Source: Synanceia verrucosa
Taxonomy: Eukaryota; Chordata; Actinopteri; Perciformes; Synanceiidae
Assembly (NCBI GenBank): GCA_029721515.1
Contig: CM056562.1
Coordinates: forward strand, 20,219,335 to 20,283,334
DNA: 64,000 bases
Direction of reading: 5' to 3'
Shown here: positions 31,461 through 44,350 of the stretch, piece after piece
Layout: the number at the start of each line of letters is the position of its first letter
Position numbering within the stretch: position 1 is the first letter of the stretch
Program-made: the position numbers and the translations under genes
The notes under the pieces: generated by a model
The model's input: the letters and a program-made list of their open reading frames with translations, nothing else
Told to the model about the DNA's origin: nothing
The model's database searches: none

Positions 31461-33524
31461 TATTACTAAAGAAACAAATTAACTTGGTACATCCTTCAGA
31501 TAGTTAGGATTAGTGATTAATAGTCACAGAACTCACCACAGAAACCATGACCTGAACAGTCAGTTTGCAGCAGCTGGACATGGACCCCACTCCCACTGAC
31601 ACCAGAAAAGAAAAAAGTCCCACTTGGAGCCCCAGCTGTATAGGGCTCAACCATAGGCGGCTGACAAACTGCCCGACCAAAACCACATCAGTGTACAAAG
31701 TACAAATTACCAAATCAAAACAAATAGATGGACTTTTATACAGTTACGTTTTGTAAGGTCAGACAGACCTTAACCTTTGACCACCAAACATTTCTTCCAT
31801 TCGTTTTACAATTTAAATACCCTCTAACTCAAAAAAGTTTAACATTATGATACATCATGATGTTTTTCTAAAAATATTATGACTGCGATTAAGATATAAT
31901 TTTTAGAATGGTGACAATGAATATATTTTTTCTGAATAGCATATGTGATTGATATATGATGATATATTTGATTTGTGTTATTTTTAGCAGCCAATATTAG
32001 TCATCTTGAGGATTTTAGTTCTGGCTATTCAGTTGTTTTCCTTGTTTCATTCATTTGTGTGTGTCCCTCCTCTTTTATCTTGACAAGTTCACTCTTCATG
32101 TGTCATGTTTGGTTTTGCTCCCTGATTATCCTCACCTGCCCCCAATCACTCACCTGCCTCTGATTTTGGCCTCGCCATCAGTCCACTCTGTTTATATACT
32201 CCCTGGTTTTGCCTGCTCCCCTCCCAGATTAGCTGTGTTTCTTCCTTTGTGCTCATGGCTTTCCAGCATTTTTAGCATCCAGCATATACATATACATAAT
32301 CCATAAAGAGGTGGATCAACAGGTGCAAACCACATTAAATTGCCTATCATAATAAGGCACCAACACAGAACATCTCAAAAACAGTGAAAAGTCTCACATC
32401 ACATAGCACGTGGCTCATCTTGCAAATAATCACCACTCACATCCCCGATTGCAGCAGAACTCTAAACACCACAAAATATTAGCTTGTTCTTGTTTAATTT
32501 TTAATTAAAAAAAAACTTTTATTCTGTGAATCCACCTGTGTTTGCATGTTGACAAGTACACTCTCACATTCCTCAATTAAAAACTCAAATGTTATTGACA
32601 TGAATTGAATGCAGGAGCAGAGTGTCCATTGCCTTTACAAAACTTAATGAGTATCAAGCACAGGGGCATATGATTATTTCTTGGAAAATTACATGGAACA
32701 GTAAGACTAAATGCAGGAATAAATCAGTTCCTCATCGTCTCTTTCTTTTTTTTTCCACCACGAAGAAAAGGAGGGTACCCACTGTACGTTTCAACGTGCA
32801 TCCATAGATGTTTCATCTTCCCACCACTAGGGAAAACACCCTGATCCTTTTAAGCATGTATCTAGACTGACCCCATCCTTTCATCAAAAGTGATAAAAGC
32901 TTCGCCTTTACTTCTGATGCCACCTTCCTCCCCCCACCAGCTTCCCACCTCTCTACCTAGAGTCACTCTATGACTGCTACATCTGAATCAAGAATGCAAA
33001 TGGGGCTGGAGCCTCACAAAGCCTGGGGTGACCTATATTACAGCTAATGATGGGCCACAGTTTCGGAAGAAGAGCTGGAATGAAAGAGAATTTGAATGAA
33101 GCTGACCCACATACAAAGGCACGACCAGTCGGAGAGACATGTTCCCTTCCCACTAAGTAGGCCACAATGGGCTTCAGGATTATGCACAAGTTCCCCTTTT
33201 CTCCTGATGGATGGAAATGGGGAAAGTGATGGGGAGCCCGTGGCAACAAGAGTCATTCCTTACATGCAGCTAACAGGTTTGTTGTAAGGTGGGGGTCTCA
33301 GCTTGTTAAATGGGAATCAGTTTTCGTTGCCAGATACAGCACAAAACCGACATACGTGTTACACAGGCAACATGGACTCTCCTAACGCTGAGTTTATATG
33401 GAAACAAGTATTCCCTTTTAAACATTTAATAACCACAACAGAAATATCTAAACAGCATCAACCTTTCAGAGTAATTAGGAAAATGTTTATAATCTAATCT
33501 TGGAAGAACTAGCTCAATAACTTT
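31461..33524. other. Non-coding stretch, nothing certain
   Basis: 32940-33260 is of mixed composition without repeats and could hold a weak regulatory element. No gene, RNA or repeat family was recognised elsewhere. Confidence 0.45.
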
Positions 33525-33605
33525 CTCTTAGAGAGTGAGACGACAAGATCAATAACAATCTCATGTTAGTGCTGGGGCTTGGTTAGCCTAGCTTAGCATT
33601 AAGAG
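33525..33605 (+). mobile_element. Fragment of a dispersed fish repeat
   Basis: AGAGAGTGAGACGACAAGAT, then CAATCTCATGTTAGTGCTGG and GGTTAGCCTAGCTTAGCATT follow each other in the order known from a widespread fish MITE containing TTAGCCTAGCTTAGCATAAAG. About 80 bp survive and no termini are visible. Confidence 0.5.
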
Positions 33606-34009
33606 TGGATACTCTATTCTGCCTTTAAGTTATATAATCATAGTCCAAAAACAGATCAGTGTACATATCCCAAACAAGTATGTACAGTATTTAAATGCCC
33701 CCACATTCTTATGTGTACAAAGAGGGCTGGGAGTCCCCCCTTTGGTAAGAGACACAGACAGGAAATGTTTTATTTCCTGAGCTCATGTGGCAAGCAGGTA
33801 GTAATTGGTGTGTGTGTTAATCCTGGGATAACAAGTGTTTTCCAAGGAGAGTCAATGATCGTCTTACAAGGTCAGTTTAGCCCTGTACGCTGCATGCATA
33901 ATGGAGAATGCAAAGGCTAATAGGATCATAATCACATCACACACAGGCACACACATGCACACACACACAAGCTTGTGTTTCATTCCACAAATAAAGGTGA
34001 TGTGCAGAG
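33606..34009. other. Non-coding stretch, nothing recognised
   Basis: Short CA-rich patch at 33940-33970. No gene signal. Confidence 0.45.
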
Positions 34010-34350
34010 GAAAAGGATACAGTTTGATCTTTAACTGCCATCTTCCCTGTGTGGAAGGCTTCTCGAGTGGGGCCACCCTGCGGTCTAACCAGCGCTTTGC
34101 TGTCGTCTTAGCGGGGGACCCTTCCCCTTCCCCTCTAGCCAATGGGATTACAGCTGGGAGGTGGCGGCGGCGGCGGCGACCACGCACCGTGACCCGTCCG
34201 TTTTTTTTACGACTTCATTATTTTCCCTCCCTGCCACGCTCGTTTTCATTTGCCAGAGCGGGGGCATAATGACTGTGCTATAAAAACGCTGCTTTAACGT
34301 TTGCATACTGTTCTCATTTGGTCCGGCCCTCAACCCTTCAGCTAGCATAT
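34010..34350. promoter_or_regulatory. Candidate conserved non-coding element with (CGG)n
   Basis: GC-rich block with GCCAATGGG (34138-34146, CCAAT box), a (GGC)n run of about five units (34162-34179), CGTGACCCGTCCG (34188-34200) and GCATAATGACTGTGCTATAA (34263-34282). No frame longer than about 120 codons is protein-like. It could be a distal enhancer or a small CpG-rich promoter; neither transcription start nor conservation can be read here. Confidence 0.33.
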
Positions 34351-36695
34351 GGCAGGTAATCAGGTCTGCAATCAGGGCTGCACGTTACACAGGGCCCCGC
34401 TTTCAGCACAGGGGCTATTACCCATCTGTCTCACCACACACACACACTCATACAGATGCACATGTGTATTCGTGCAAGCATGCAAACACACAAAAATGCA
34501 CAAGTAGATACTTGTACACTAATTCATTCTCCACACAAACACACACAAGCATGCATGCATGCAATCGAATGCACCTCCACAAATGCATGCACAAACATCC
34601 CATAACCTAACCTATAGATATTCATATAGAGACTGGAATTAATGATATTTTTAAAGAAATGTGCAGTAACCTGAAGTCCTGTAGCTGACTCTATGTATCG
34701 TAAAAGAAAGCTCTGGGACTTCAAGGCTGTATGTGACACAATGTCTTATTTAACAAAGCCAGTCGTATTATAACCAAACCCCTTTGCCCCTCACCTCTGC
34801 ATACCCTGGAATGATCATTTCACACACATCAAGGCACATATTCTCAATAGCTCAACCATATGGTTCCATTATTATGTATGAAGTACATGCAAAGGGACCT
34901 GGGACCCCTAATGGAAGGTATGACCCACTGCCTTTTTTTTTTTTTTCTTATCTTTTAATGCCGTCATTAGATAAGGATTGATGATCGTTAAGCAGTTGCT
35001 TAATTAAAATAGCTTGCATTCACGTTTTTTAACAACACATTAAGACTTAAATTATCTTACTTACATTCTTACCTGCATAATTTTACATTAAGTTTGAGTA
35101 TTAAAACGTATACTCACTCTGAGGCAAATCATCCCTGACCAAAGAATTATCCTTGAGAACTAAAAATTTGTCGAAAGTAAAGCTAAGCTTGCAAGACAAA
35201 ACTCCAGGGGGCATTCCTTTATCGTCATGGGAACGACATGTTCGACTCAACCCTGAAGTCCCGCCCCCACTGCGGCACACACTATTTATTTCTTTATTCA
35301 AAGTTTATTAATTCTGAATGTACCAATTGTTAAGATTCTCCTGCTGACCCAATCATTCACATTATTACAATTAATTTCTGAGGCCTCGTGTCGTCATCAG
35401 AGCATTTACTGCAGGTGTGACTGAGTGCAAATAAAACACTCCTCCACATTATGAAAGCACAATTTTTCAATTTGATTCGACCTGGTCCAAAGTGTGGTCG
35501 ACCCAGACAGACCCAAATAGAAAGAGAACACTCTGGTCCCAAACAATGAAAGAGCCACCACGATCAAATACAGCAGCAGTCCACTGATTTTTTTTTCTGT
35601 GCACTTGAAATTTAATGCTCTCTATTATGCATTAAATAATACATTTTTCTGCTGTGATGTTGCATCATCAATGCTGACAGAGATCTGCTTTTGTATTTTA
35701 AACGTGAACGTTTGAACTGAGCCCAGCTCAGGTCCTGGGTTGAGTTGAAAACCTGGTCTTCAGTCCTCACTGACTCTTTCATTGATTATTGTGCTATCCT
35801 AAATCGTTCTAGGTCAATATATAGAATAATTCAGGGATACATTTTGTTTTTTGGCACACAATCAGCAGCGGATGGATCCATTATGCACGGCTGTTTATGG
35901 GCTGTGGGATGGAGTAAGGAGGCCTGTGTGATGATGGTGGACTTAATGTGACTGGCATACTACTGTGCAGTCCAAAGGTCACGGTTTCAGTCGGGAGGGT
36001 AAAACCAAGAGCGCCTGTTTCCTTTGGCAGGCAAAAATGGAACTTCCAAAACTCCAGCCAAAGACAAAAGAGACATTTCAAGTCAGCGTAAAATACTATA
36101 GAGGCAATTCTGAGGGCGGCCAAGACAAAAGATAAAACATGGTTGTCAGTAAATACAGCGGTGATGACAGGACGAACTCAATCTGGCAACAGGGATGGAA
36201 ACCATTACTTCCAACCGGACTGGAGCTTTGAAGATTGGAGGAATCTTGTGGTGGGATATCCACCCCCCAACCAGGCACCCCAGCAGAATCCACCAGTACT
36301 CTCTCATTTGTACAGATGTCCAGCCAAATAGTGTGTGCGCCTGTGTGCGTCCCATCCTTCCTGCGTGCACTCAAATCCACAATGTACACACATATTCTCT
36401 ACCTCGGTGCCCATGTTTCATCCTCTCCGCTCTCCCTGTGTTGTGTTTGTCGAGCTCTCAGGCCCGAATCCATTATTACCTCCTGAAATGACAACTCATT
36501 TCCACAAATGTAATCCCTTCCCTTGCCGGCATGAGGTTGTAAAGTAAACACAGTGCTCTCACTAGAAAGCACAGAACACCGCTTCAAGTTTGCGAAGGGA
36601 ACTCAGAACTGTGAAAGCCAGACCTGAGAAGCGAAGATGATAAAGACTGAGAGCGGATTCATTTGAACGGATTCATTCCAAAGCACCACAGTCTG
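34351..36695. other. Non-coding stretch, CA- and ATGC-rich in part
   Basis: CA-rich and ATGC-rich patches at 34430-34580 (including GCATGCATGCATGC near 34550). The remainder is unique-looking. Open frames near 36143-36547 overlap on both strands and show no domain. Confidence 0.45.
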
Positions 36696-36754
36696 TATGT
36701 GTGTGTGTGTGTGTGTGTGTACATATATATATATGTATATATATATACATATAC

Positions 36755-36799
<45 letters not shown>
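36696..36799. repeat. Compound (GT)n(AT)n microsatellite
   Basis: About 12 GT units followed by an (AT)n/(ACAT)n array of about 78 bp. The tyrosine/isoleucine-rich frames on both strands are its translation. Confidence 0.95.
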
Positions 36800-36801
<2 letters not shown>

Positions 36802-37289
36802 ACATGTATATGCAAAAAATACACTTTTATACTTTTTACTTGAGTATAGTTTTATCCCCATTTCTGCACCTGCCTGACCATTCCTGATTGACAGCACCAT
36901 AAGAAATACTGAAACTTTTCATTTCTGTTGGTGGGTGGAGAAGAGCGGAAACGTTGCGTGGCATGGCATGAATAGAAAAGTGCTGCATGTGGGAAAAGAT
37001 GTACAGAAAAAAAAAACAGAAAACCATGTATCCTTTTATGTTGAAGTAGTTTTACGACATCATAGAGCTTTTAAGATTAAACATACATTGATATATGATT
37101 CCCAAAACTGACTCTTCATGCCTTAATTCAGTGGTTGAGCATCATTCGTACCTAATCTCACACAATCACCATACCCACACACACAGAGCTCCATCCTCCA
37201 TGCTCTCTGAGATAAACAACAATGAAAAAAACATAAATGTCCTCCATCAGCCTGCCCACCAATCCATCCCTCACCCTCAGCCACATCAT
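36800..37289. other. Non-coding stretch, nothing recognised
   Basis: AT-rich sequence with an A10 run near 37008 and a CA patch near 37175. No gene. Confidence 0.45.
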
Positions 37290-37660
37290 ATGTGACTGGT
37301 TTAATCGCAGGCCAATCACTGCCGGGTCACAATTAATAAAAGCCACAGCAGCCGCAAATAAACAAGTCCAAATTGCTGCCTTAATCGAATGATGCAAACA
37401 TCGGTGAGTTACAAAAGTTCACTGCCGCCACTGACAATTTCCTAATTGTATTCACTCATTCATGGCAATTTTATTAACATGGAGCGGATGTCTTCTGCCC
37501 TTCCACTGTCACAGCACCGGGGATCTAATTTCATTATTTTCCACAAGATTTGCTTGACTACTGCCGCCATGCTAGTGGCGCGCCATGGCCAGATGTTTAT
37601 GCTATTTAAATGAGGAAGCAAAGCCTGTTGGGTAAACATAATTAAAGAAAGTTGAAGCTT
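37290..37660. promoter_or_regulatory. Candidate conserved non-coding element
   Basis: The densest motif cluster in the window: AATTAATAAA (37331-37340), TTAATCGAATGATGCAAAC (37381-37399, POU-like ATGCAAA), TAATTG (37443-37448), ATCTAATTTCATTATT (about 37514), a YY1-like GCCGCCAT (37563-37570), GGCGCGCC (37577-37584) and CTATTTAAATGAGG (about 37601). Repeat-free and non-coding in all frames. Enhancer function is inferred. Confidence 0.45.
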
Positions 37661-37761
37661 TTTTTTTTCTCTTACTTCTCCTCTTCCTTGCCCTCTCTTT
37701 GTCTACCTATCTCTTCTCCGACAAGTCTCCCACTCTCCCCTCTCTCTGTCTCTCTCTTTCA
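37661..37761. repeat. Polypyrimidine tract
   Basis: A 100-bp C/T-rich top strand with T9, CTCTCTCTGTCTCTCTC and similar runs. It directly follows the motif-rich block. Confidence 0.8.
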
Positions 37762-38022
37762 TAACTTTACTTCATTAGGCAAATTACAATTAACACCAGA
37801 GCCACATGTTTCTCTGAGCAGGAGCACAAGGCCTGCATGGAGGGCTGGGTAGGCAGAGAAGTGTGACGCAGTGGACGACGACAGCACACAGGACATGCAA
37901 ATATGCAGTTTGTGCACAAATAAGCAAGCGTTAAGTAAAGAAGTGAGCAGGATGGAGGAAAAAAAAGGAGCAGCAAGTCCTTCACCAGACGTGTTGATCG
38001 TTTGTTAAAGTGCATCTGCTGA

Positions 38023-38058
<36 letters not shown>

Positions 38059-38649
38059 ATGTGTCACCATTCACAGCTCTATCTTACCTGTGCGGCTGAT
38101 AAATCCAAACGCCGTTGACCTGTGGCCTCGTCTGCATGTGTGTGTTTATTAAAATGATCATCCAGTGCAGCCCAATCACACAGCCATTACTGTCCACGCC
38201 TGTCGCATGCTAAATAAGAGGAGAGACAGAGTAACAGAGAGAGAGACTGAGGGTAAATTAAATCACTCATGTCACGGTGCTAATAGGCCAGCCTCACTCT
38301 CCATGTAATTCCAGTGACCGGTGCTGCAAAAAATAAGTTGGGTTAAAAAAAAGACTCTCGAACAAGAACAATCTATTAGGGCTGATATCACAGACAAAGT
38401 GTTACAAGAGGTCATTACAAGATTATGTAAACCAAGAGAGCATTTCCATGCAGTGGTCATTTACATGTGATTATTGCATCAGTGTTATGCAGAGATTATA
38501 CAGTGTTCAAAATAGGGTGTTTGAGACATGTCAAGCTATACGCATACACACAGGCTCAGGGCATGCACACATTGAATTATGTATGGAGGGGACTTGATCT
38601 TCAAAATAAAAGCAAACTTCACAACAGCTCCTGTTTGCATCGCGGTTGT
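37762..38649. other. Non-coding stretch with (GT)n
   Basis: A (GT)n of about 17 units at 38023-38057. The rest shows no gene or repeat family. Confidence 0.5.
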
Positions 38650-38905
38650 TCAAAAGCGGAGGATTTATTCGTCCCCATTTAGCGACATGATTTGGGGGCC
38701 GCCTCACTCATAAAAGCCCTCACTCTAACCACCAGAAGCAGAAGCATCCATTTACTCCGTTTGATAGAAAACAGCCCATTCTCTGTGTGCACCGCTGCCC
38801 CGCACAGCCGGCTTGATGGCTGAAATATGCTTCGTGGCTCCAGCCGTACAGGCGCTTTTTAAGTATGCAGTGCGAGGCACATTCGATACCCTTTAGTGCA
38901 CACGA
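38650..38905. promoter_or_regulatory. Candidate conserved non-coding element
   Basis: Repeat-free, CpG-containing sequence with GGATTTATTCGTCCCC (about 38659), CACTCATAAAAGCCC (about 38705), a GC-rich middle (CCGCTGCCCCGCACAGCCGG about 38793) and GAAATATGC (about 38822). No protein-like frame. Confidence 0.33.
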
Positions 38906-39366
38906 ACTGAGTAGCTGTCAAAAATACAACAGGCATCTCAAGTAATTATGCAGATTTATGCAAAACATTAACAAGAAGAATTAAAGGCACAAATGAGGTG
39001 GCTACACTTGAATTGTTAAGATTATGAATAATTACCATGAATCTTTTTGCTCTTAATATAACTTGTTTTTGATAAACAAAGCCTTAATTATCGGAATACT
39101 TTGGAGGATTCCGGTGACCTTCATTAATCTTAGACAACAAGTCTCCGGTGAGACTTGAGATGAGGCCTACACACGTGCACTTGCATGCACACACACATGC
39201 CCCGCACACACCCATATAGGGTAAATGTGCACGCATGGTAGCGCATATGCTAACTAGCCACTTCAGCCCGCAGCGAGGAGACAGACAGGTACGTCTCCTA
39301 GTTAAGCCAAGAGAGCGCCTCGCACTCCCTGGTGTGTCCAGGTATGCCGAGCCAGGAGGACAGATG

Positions 39367-39397
<31 letters not shown>

Positions 39398-39480
39398 ACA
39401 CACTCACACATGCGTACCCACAGCAGGTGACTCAAAGCTCCTTTGAGAATTGGCAGCACCAGGTTCTTCACTAATTACAA
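38906..39480. other. Non-coding stretch with (CA)n
   Basis: A (CA)n of about 15 units at 39366-39395 and a CA-rich patch at 39185-39215. The 103-codon minus-strand frame starts inside the microsatellite and is not a gene. Confidence 0.5.
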
Positions 39481-39660
39481 TTACATCTCACTTCCCTCCC
39501 CTTTCCACTTTCCTCCAACTTTGGACATGAATATTCCAGCGGAGCCATTGTGCATTGGACACGCTGCTCAATATGTCCCATAATTAAAAAGCATGATGTG
39601 CGAGATGAAAATACTAAGACTGCTGCGGCAGGGGGATGAAAAATGAATTTTAGCTTTTTT
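39481..39660. promoter_or_regulatory. Candidate conserved non-coding element
   Basis: Short repeat-free block with GAATATTCCAGCGGAGCC (about 39529), CCATTGTGCATTGGAC and CCATAATTAAAAAGCATGAT (about 39578). Non-coding in all frames. Regulatory role inferred. Confidence 0.28.
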
Positions 39661-39715
39661 TTCTACCTAAGAACAACACAGTGTAGTGGAACAGAAGAAA
39701 TAGTTGAAATAACCC

Positions 39716-39932
39716 TTTCTGTCGACGTAGGAAATGAGTCTTTTTCACAGTCTGCCATGTTACTACAGTAGCCCAGTATGGACAAACCAACCATTCAATC
39801 TAGAAAAAGCATTTTGCATTTTTACGTTACTCAAAGGCCACCATAGTTTTCAACAACAGGGAGTGATTTGCTTGTTTGCAGTCTGTAACCCCACCACTAG
39901 ATGCCACTAAATCCTCCACACTTGAACTTTAA
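39716..39932 (+). mobile_element. 3' half of a common fish MITE
   Basis: TGCCATGTTACTACAGTAGC then CCAGTATGGACAAACCAA and TTTTTACGTTACTCAAAGGCC follow in order (39750-39845). The end CACCACTAGATGCCACTAAA then TCCTCCACACTTGAACTTTAA (39890-39932) is the terminus of a widespread fish MITE ending in ACACTGGACCTTTAA. The 5' half is missing or too diverged to see. Match from memory of the family. Confidence 0.7.
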
Positions 39933-42400
39933 ATATTGTCACATTAGTGAAAAAAAACAGTACACCATACTGTGCAAAATAACATTAAAATAACAACTGA
40001 TATGAGGCAATTAGTCTACATAGTCTCGCACCCCTTTGTGTTAACAGATTGTCCCTGTGCAACAGACTAAGACTGTCAAAGTGCATCTGTTTCTGGAAAA
40101 CCAGACCAATTAGAACATATCTGGAGATAACGGTGACATTAGTCCCAAACTTGTAAACAACAACAATCTTCTTAGATTAAAAAAGAGGCTTTTATGTCCA
40201 CTTAAGTTTTAATAATCAACCAAACATAATCCAGAATAAACTGGAATCAGACTGAACAAGTAACCAGTGTTGATTTAGCTAAAATACTCATATGTCATTA
40301 CTATTTAAATAGTATGCATAACTAATACTATCAGATTAAGTTTGATTATTATTATTATGGGTGTTGATAATCGTGAGTGGTGATTTTGCACCCTGTGATG
40401 CTTCTACAATCAGGTCTGGTCCCATGGGTGTCGGGCACCCTGGGGTCCTGTCAATCACTTCTCTGTTGATTGTTTTTGTTTAGCTGTCATGTTTCTATTT
40501 TTTCCTCATGATCCTTTGCCTATAAGCTCTCCTCTGTTGTATCGCTGCATACTTTTTACATGCACTAGTTTTTACTCACACTGAAATGTGTTAAGAACTA
40601 AACCAAATTTTATTTAATTATTTAATTAGTATTTATTTTTGCTCCTGTCAGTAGCTTTTCATTGAACAAAATAGTGTGTAATAGAGAACACAATGCCAGG
40701 GGGAAGTGCAGAAAACAGTAGGGTGAAAATAGAGCGACGCATCAGGAGATAGTGTGATACACACTATAGGAAACTATGCATTTTTTGTTTTTAATATTTT
40801 TATGTTTTTATTTTTTGAGAAACAAGCATTCTGCTTTTGCAGAAAGTCTCTAAATGTGGTTAATATGTGTGATTCATTTGAATGGAAGCCTGGTTATTGA
40901 GGAATCACTATATATTAGCAAACTTTTTCAGTTTGTTGCGTAAATTCAGCAACTCAACTTCTCATGGATGGAAGACTCAGATGGCTTATGACTGAAAGGT
41001 TTCTGTATTCATTAAAGCCAGCAAAAATACATTTACATATTAGTGGATATGAAGTTATCTTACTCCACCCGATCATCCCTGTGCCTCTGCTTTTAGTCTC
41101 TCCCCTCTTTGCTGCCCTTAAGGTTGTGACCTTGTACCCAAACTTTGCATGGGCTAGCTATTTTGTACATGTTCATCATGTAGAGTAAAAGATTTTAAAG
41201 TCCGTCAGTGCTGGTAGCATTTACAAAAAGCTAACTTATACCTATGAAAGACTGGTCACTCTGTTATCTCTCATAACCTGACCTTTGGGTCTCTGTAGGC
41301 CTAAGAATGAGGAAAGTTCCCTGGCATGATTGCTGAAATGTAACCTGCTCTTATGTTGACTGAAAATTACTTTTGTAAGACAGATGCGAGACTCAAAAAA
41401 CGGTCCACATGAGCACATCAGATGAATGAATACCGCTACTGTAGCAAATAGGGAATGGCTTGATTGGGTGGACATCTTAGCCTTGGGGAAGATGTCAACT
41501 GAATCATGATTTAATGCAAATTACAAAAACAATAACACTTATTTGTTGTTTGTAGTTAGATATAAACTTGTTTTTTAGTGTTTTTGATGCAATGCTGTAC
41601 ATATAATAGGTTACTGCAAAGCAGCTAAAATGCAAGTTTTGTCTGTGTGTATGGGGGGATTCAGAAACAATTTATGTGCCGGTAAAGGACTTCTGAAAGC
41701 CAGAAATCTCAACAACTGACAAATTAATTGGTATTGATCAGAATGCTCTTCCAGGTATAGAGCCTCCGCAGATATGTTATGGTCATTTTGTGCTATATAG
41801 GACGTGAAAATCTTACTCAGCGCACCATGTTTAGGCCTTAACTTTAAAAGTGAAGCCGTTTAACCTCTGAATCTTTGTGTCAAAAGAGGGAAATCCTGGA
41901 GGTGAAAGCCTCTTAAACTCTGTTAGACAGAAATGTTTATGAGGTAAATCTACAGTGCGCTTCATATTAACACGACTGGATGCTCTCATGAGGACAAAAT
42001 TGCTCCTCTGAAAACATAATTAACTTTTATTCATAGAGATCGTTTCCTCCAGTGGTCACAGCCTTTTGTGTTTCCCACCACATCACTGACACACAACAGT
42101 AAGCATATGGAGGCATCGAGCATGTTTGAAATATTCCATCTCACCATATGTTTCCATATAGGCAGAAGCCTTTCTGATGAGTTGACAGCGATACATGCCG
42201 GGCCTGTGTGACTGCTCTACTGTCTCTAATAACACAAACTTGAACACTAAGTCAAGCCTGCTCTATTGATCATGAAAACACGGCATTCGTCATCCAGAGG
42301 AGAACAAAACAAGCCAATACAGCTTTCAGATGCTTTACTGCCCCCTAGAAAACATCAATGCAGGAATATTGGCCCGGTTTACATAGAAGGTGAAAAGAGG
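39933..42400. other. Non-coding stretch, nothing certain
   Basis: 40300-40860 is AT-rich with (ATT)n patches. 41740-42120 is mixed and could be regulatory. No exon-like frame or repeat family was recognised. Confidence 0.45.
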
Positions 42401-43240
42401 AAGAGAAGAGAGGGGGAGAAAAGAAGATGGCCGCCATTAAGCTGTTAGTCAAGAGAGCCAGATTTACCGTTTCTATTTCTACGTGTTCCCTCTGCGGATC
42501 GATGAAGGAGTCGGTTCATTTTCTCCAACATCAATACTTCGGAGCCTGGTACAGTACAGTTCGCTCCCCTCCAACTGCCTTTCATCCTGGCCACACTGGA
42601 GCTGCTGGATGTTCGTGTTAGCCTGATGCTCGAGGTGACGGCTGCCCTCCCCGGCACAGGATCAGCTCAGGCTCACCTTTCCATGCTGTAACCTCACCCA
42701 TGAGGAGGGAGGGAGGGAGGAAGGGAAAAAATAAATAAACAGCTGACCTCTCATGAGTGGTTCGGGGCGATGTCTACCTCTTTTGTAGTCAGTTGGTGGA
42801 ACTTTCGAGGACCTTTTTCCACTTCCTGTTCAGCGGCAGGGTGCTAAATGTTGGCCAGCTACAGCATTTCCTGCCCTGGCGGCTGACTATGGAGGTGTCT
42901 CGAGCTGCTAGGATGCTTTTCTTTAAATGCCCTGGGAAGCGCAGTGCAGCTCTTAGCAGCCCCCCCCCCCCCACCAACCCTCCTTCAAACCCCAGCTCAA
43001 ACCTTACAGCAGCGCAGGGAGAGGAAGTTGAAGAAAACTGGCCTGAATCTCAGCGCTCAAGGGCAGCCCCATCCTCCATCTCAGCACCCTGACCTCACCT
43101 CCTGGGGAGCGAGGTGGTCGAGGCGGTCGTCGAGTCAGGGTGTGAAGGGGGGGGTTTGGCATGCATCTTTGAGAGTGCAGTCCAAGGTGCTCACAGGAAA
43201 TCATGCCTCAGGACAGGAGCACTACACTCTGCTCACATGA
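42401..43240. other. GC-rich block of unknown nature, possibly genic
   Basis: This block is GC-rich relative to its flanks. It opens with AAGAAGATGGCCGCCATTAA (42421-42440), a YY1-like element around an ATG in good Kozak context, from which a 64-codon frame begins (MAAIKLLVKRARF..). A second 111-codon frame starts at 42757 and runs through a C13 tract (42960-42972). Neither frame is recognised, and they are in different registers. A (GGGA)n purine run lies at 42704-42722. It could be a CpG-type promoter with first exon, an unknown repeat or random GC-rich DNA. Low certainty. Confidence 0.25.
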
Positions 43241-44346
43241 CTTCTGTTTGATGCTTGTGTAGGCTCCATTTTTCCATTTTCATTTCTTTTTTCTTTTGTG
43301 TGATTTTTTTTTTTTTTTACTTTCTTTTACAAGAAAGTGTGCAGCACAGCAATGTGTTAAATATGTTTGAAGTGTGTTTTCGCTCAAGGTAACGTTCACC
43401 TAAAATAAATTATTTGCCTTTAATAAACGAGGAGAACATAATGTAGTGGTATACATATCTAATACGTTTTCATCATTTATTTGTCCTCTAATGTTGTAGT
43501 AAATGTACAGATTTTATTGTTTTTTTATGTTCTAAACTGAAATAAATCAGTAATGTACATTTGATATAGTACCTTTCATAGAACAAGATCACAAAGTATT
43601 TTACAAAAATGATAAGAATGATTAAATTTGAGACAATAGACCTAAAAAAACAAAACTGCAACTGCTGGACAGCACAAGATGAGACAAACCCCCGTTAAAA
43701 AAGTGGATGTTTGTGACAGAATAAAGACTATAACAGAAAGCTGCCACAATATGAATAATAAAATGATGCTTTTTAACAGAAGATTAATTATACTGGAAAC
43801 AATTATCAATAACACACTGATAGATGCTTTTGACTGTTTTTTTTCTGTATTATTTTTAACTCCAACGTACTTAGTAGAAGAGCAAAATGACCAAAATTAA
43901 AAAAATGGTCGGACATTTAAGAATGTTGTCATTGTTGTCATTGCACCATCTAATTAAAGGGGCTAAATTTCAAATCCCCAAGTTGCATAAACATGCAAAA
44001 ATTAATTACTGGTCTCTCCTAACCTTAACTACCTTGCAATAATTTTGTTACTTAGGAATTCTCTTCAAGACAAGCACTGCTAATATCAGAGCTAACAGTG
44101 TTAACCTGGAGGAGGAACCAAATGTTGGGCACTGTTTGGGATGGACTTATTATCTGTAACTGCCATATATTCTTAGTGGTGGTGATTAGCTGTAGCTAGT
44201 AGGGTACATATAGTACACTGGGACTCGCGTGCACTAACAAGCATGAGTAGCTGGCCTGTAATGTAACATTATAACTGAAATTACAACACACACAGAGGGA
44301 GAGCGACTTCATTCTCAGATGTTGCTCCTCCACAGCTTCAGCTCTA
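43241..44346. other. Non-coding AT-rich stretch
   Basis: T13 at 43306-43318, otherwise AT-rich unique-looking DNA. The 73-codon frame at 43679 shows no domain. Confidence 0.5.
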
Positions 44347-44350
44347 TTAA

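Noticed and set aside
36603..36900. Tyrosine/isoleucine repeat protein on either strand
   Set aside because: Both are direct translations of the (GT)n(AT)n microsatellite.
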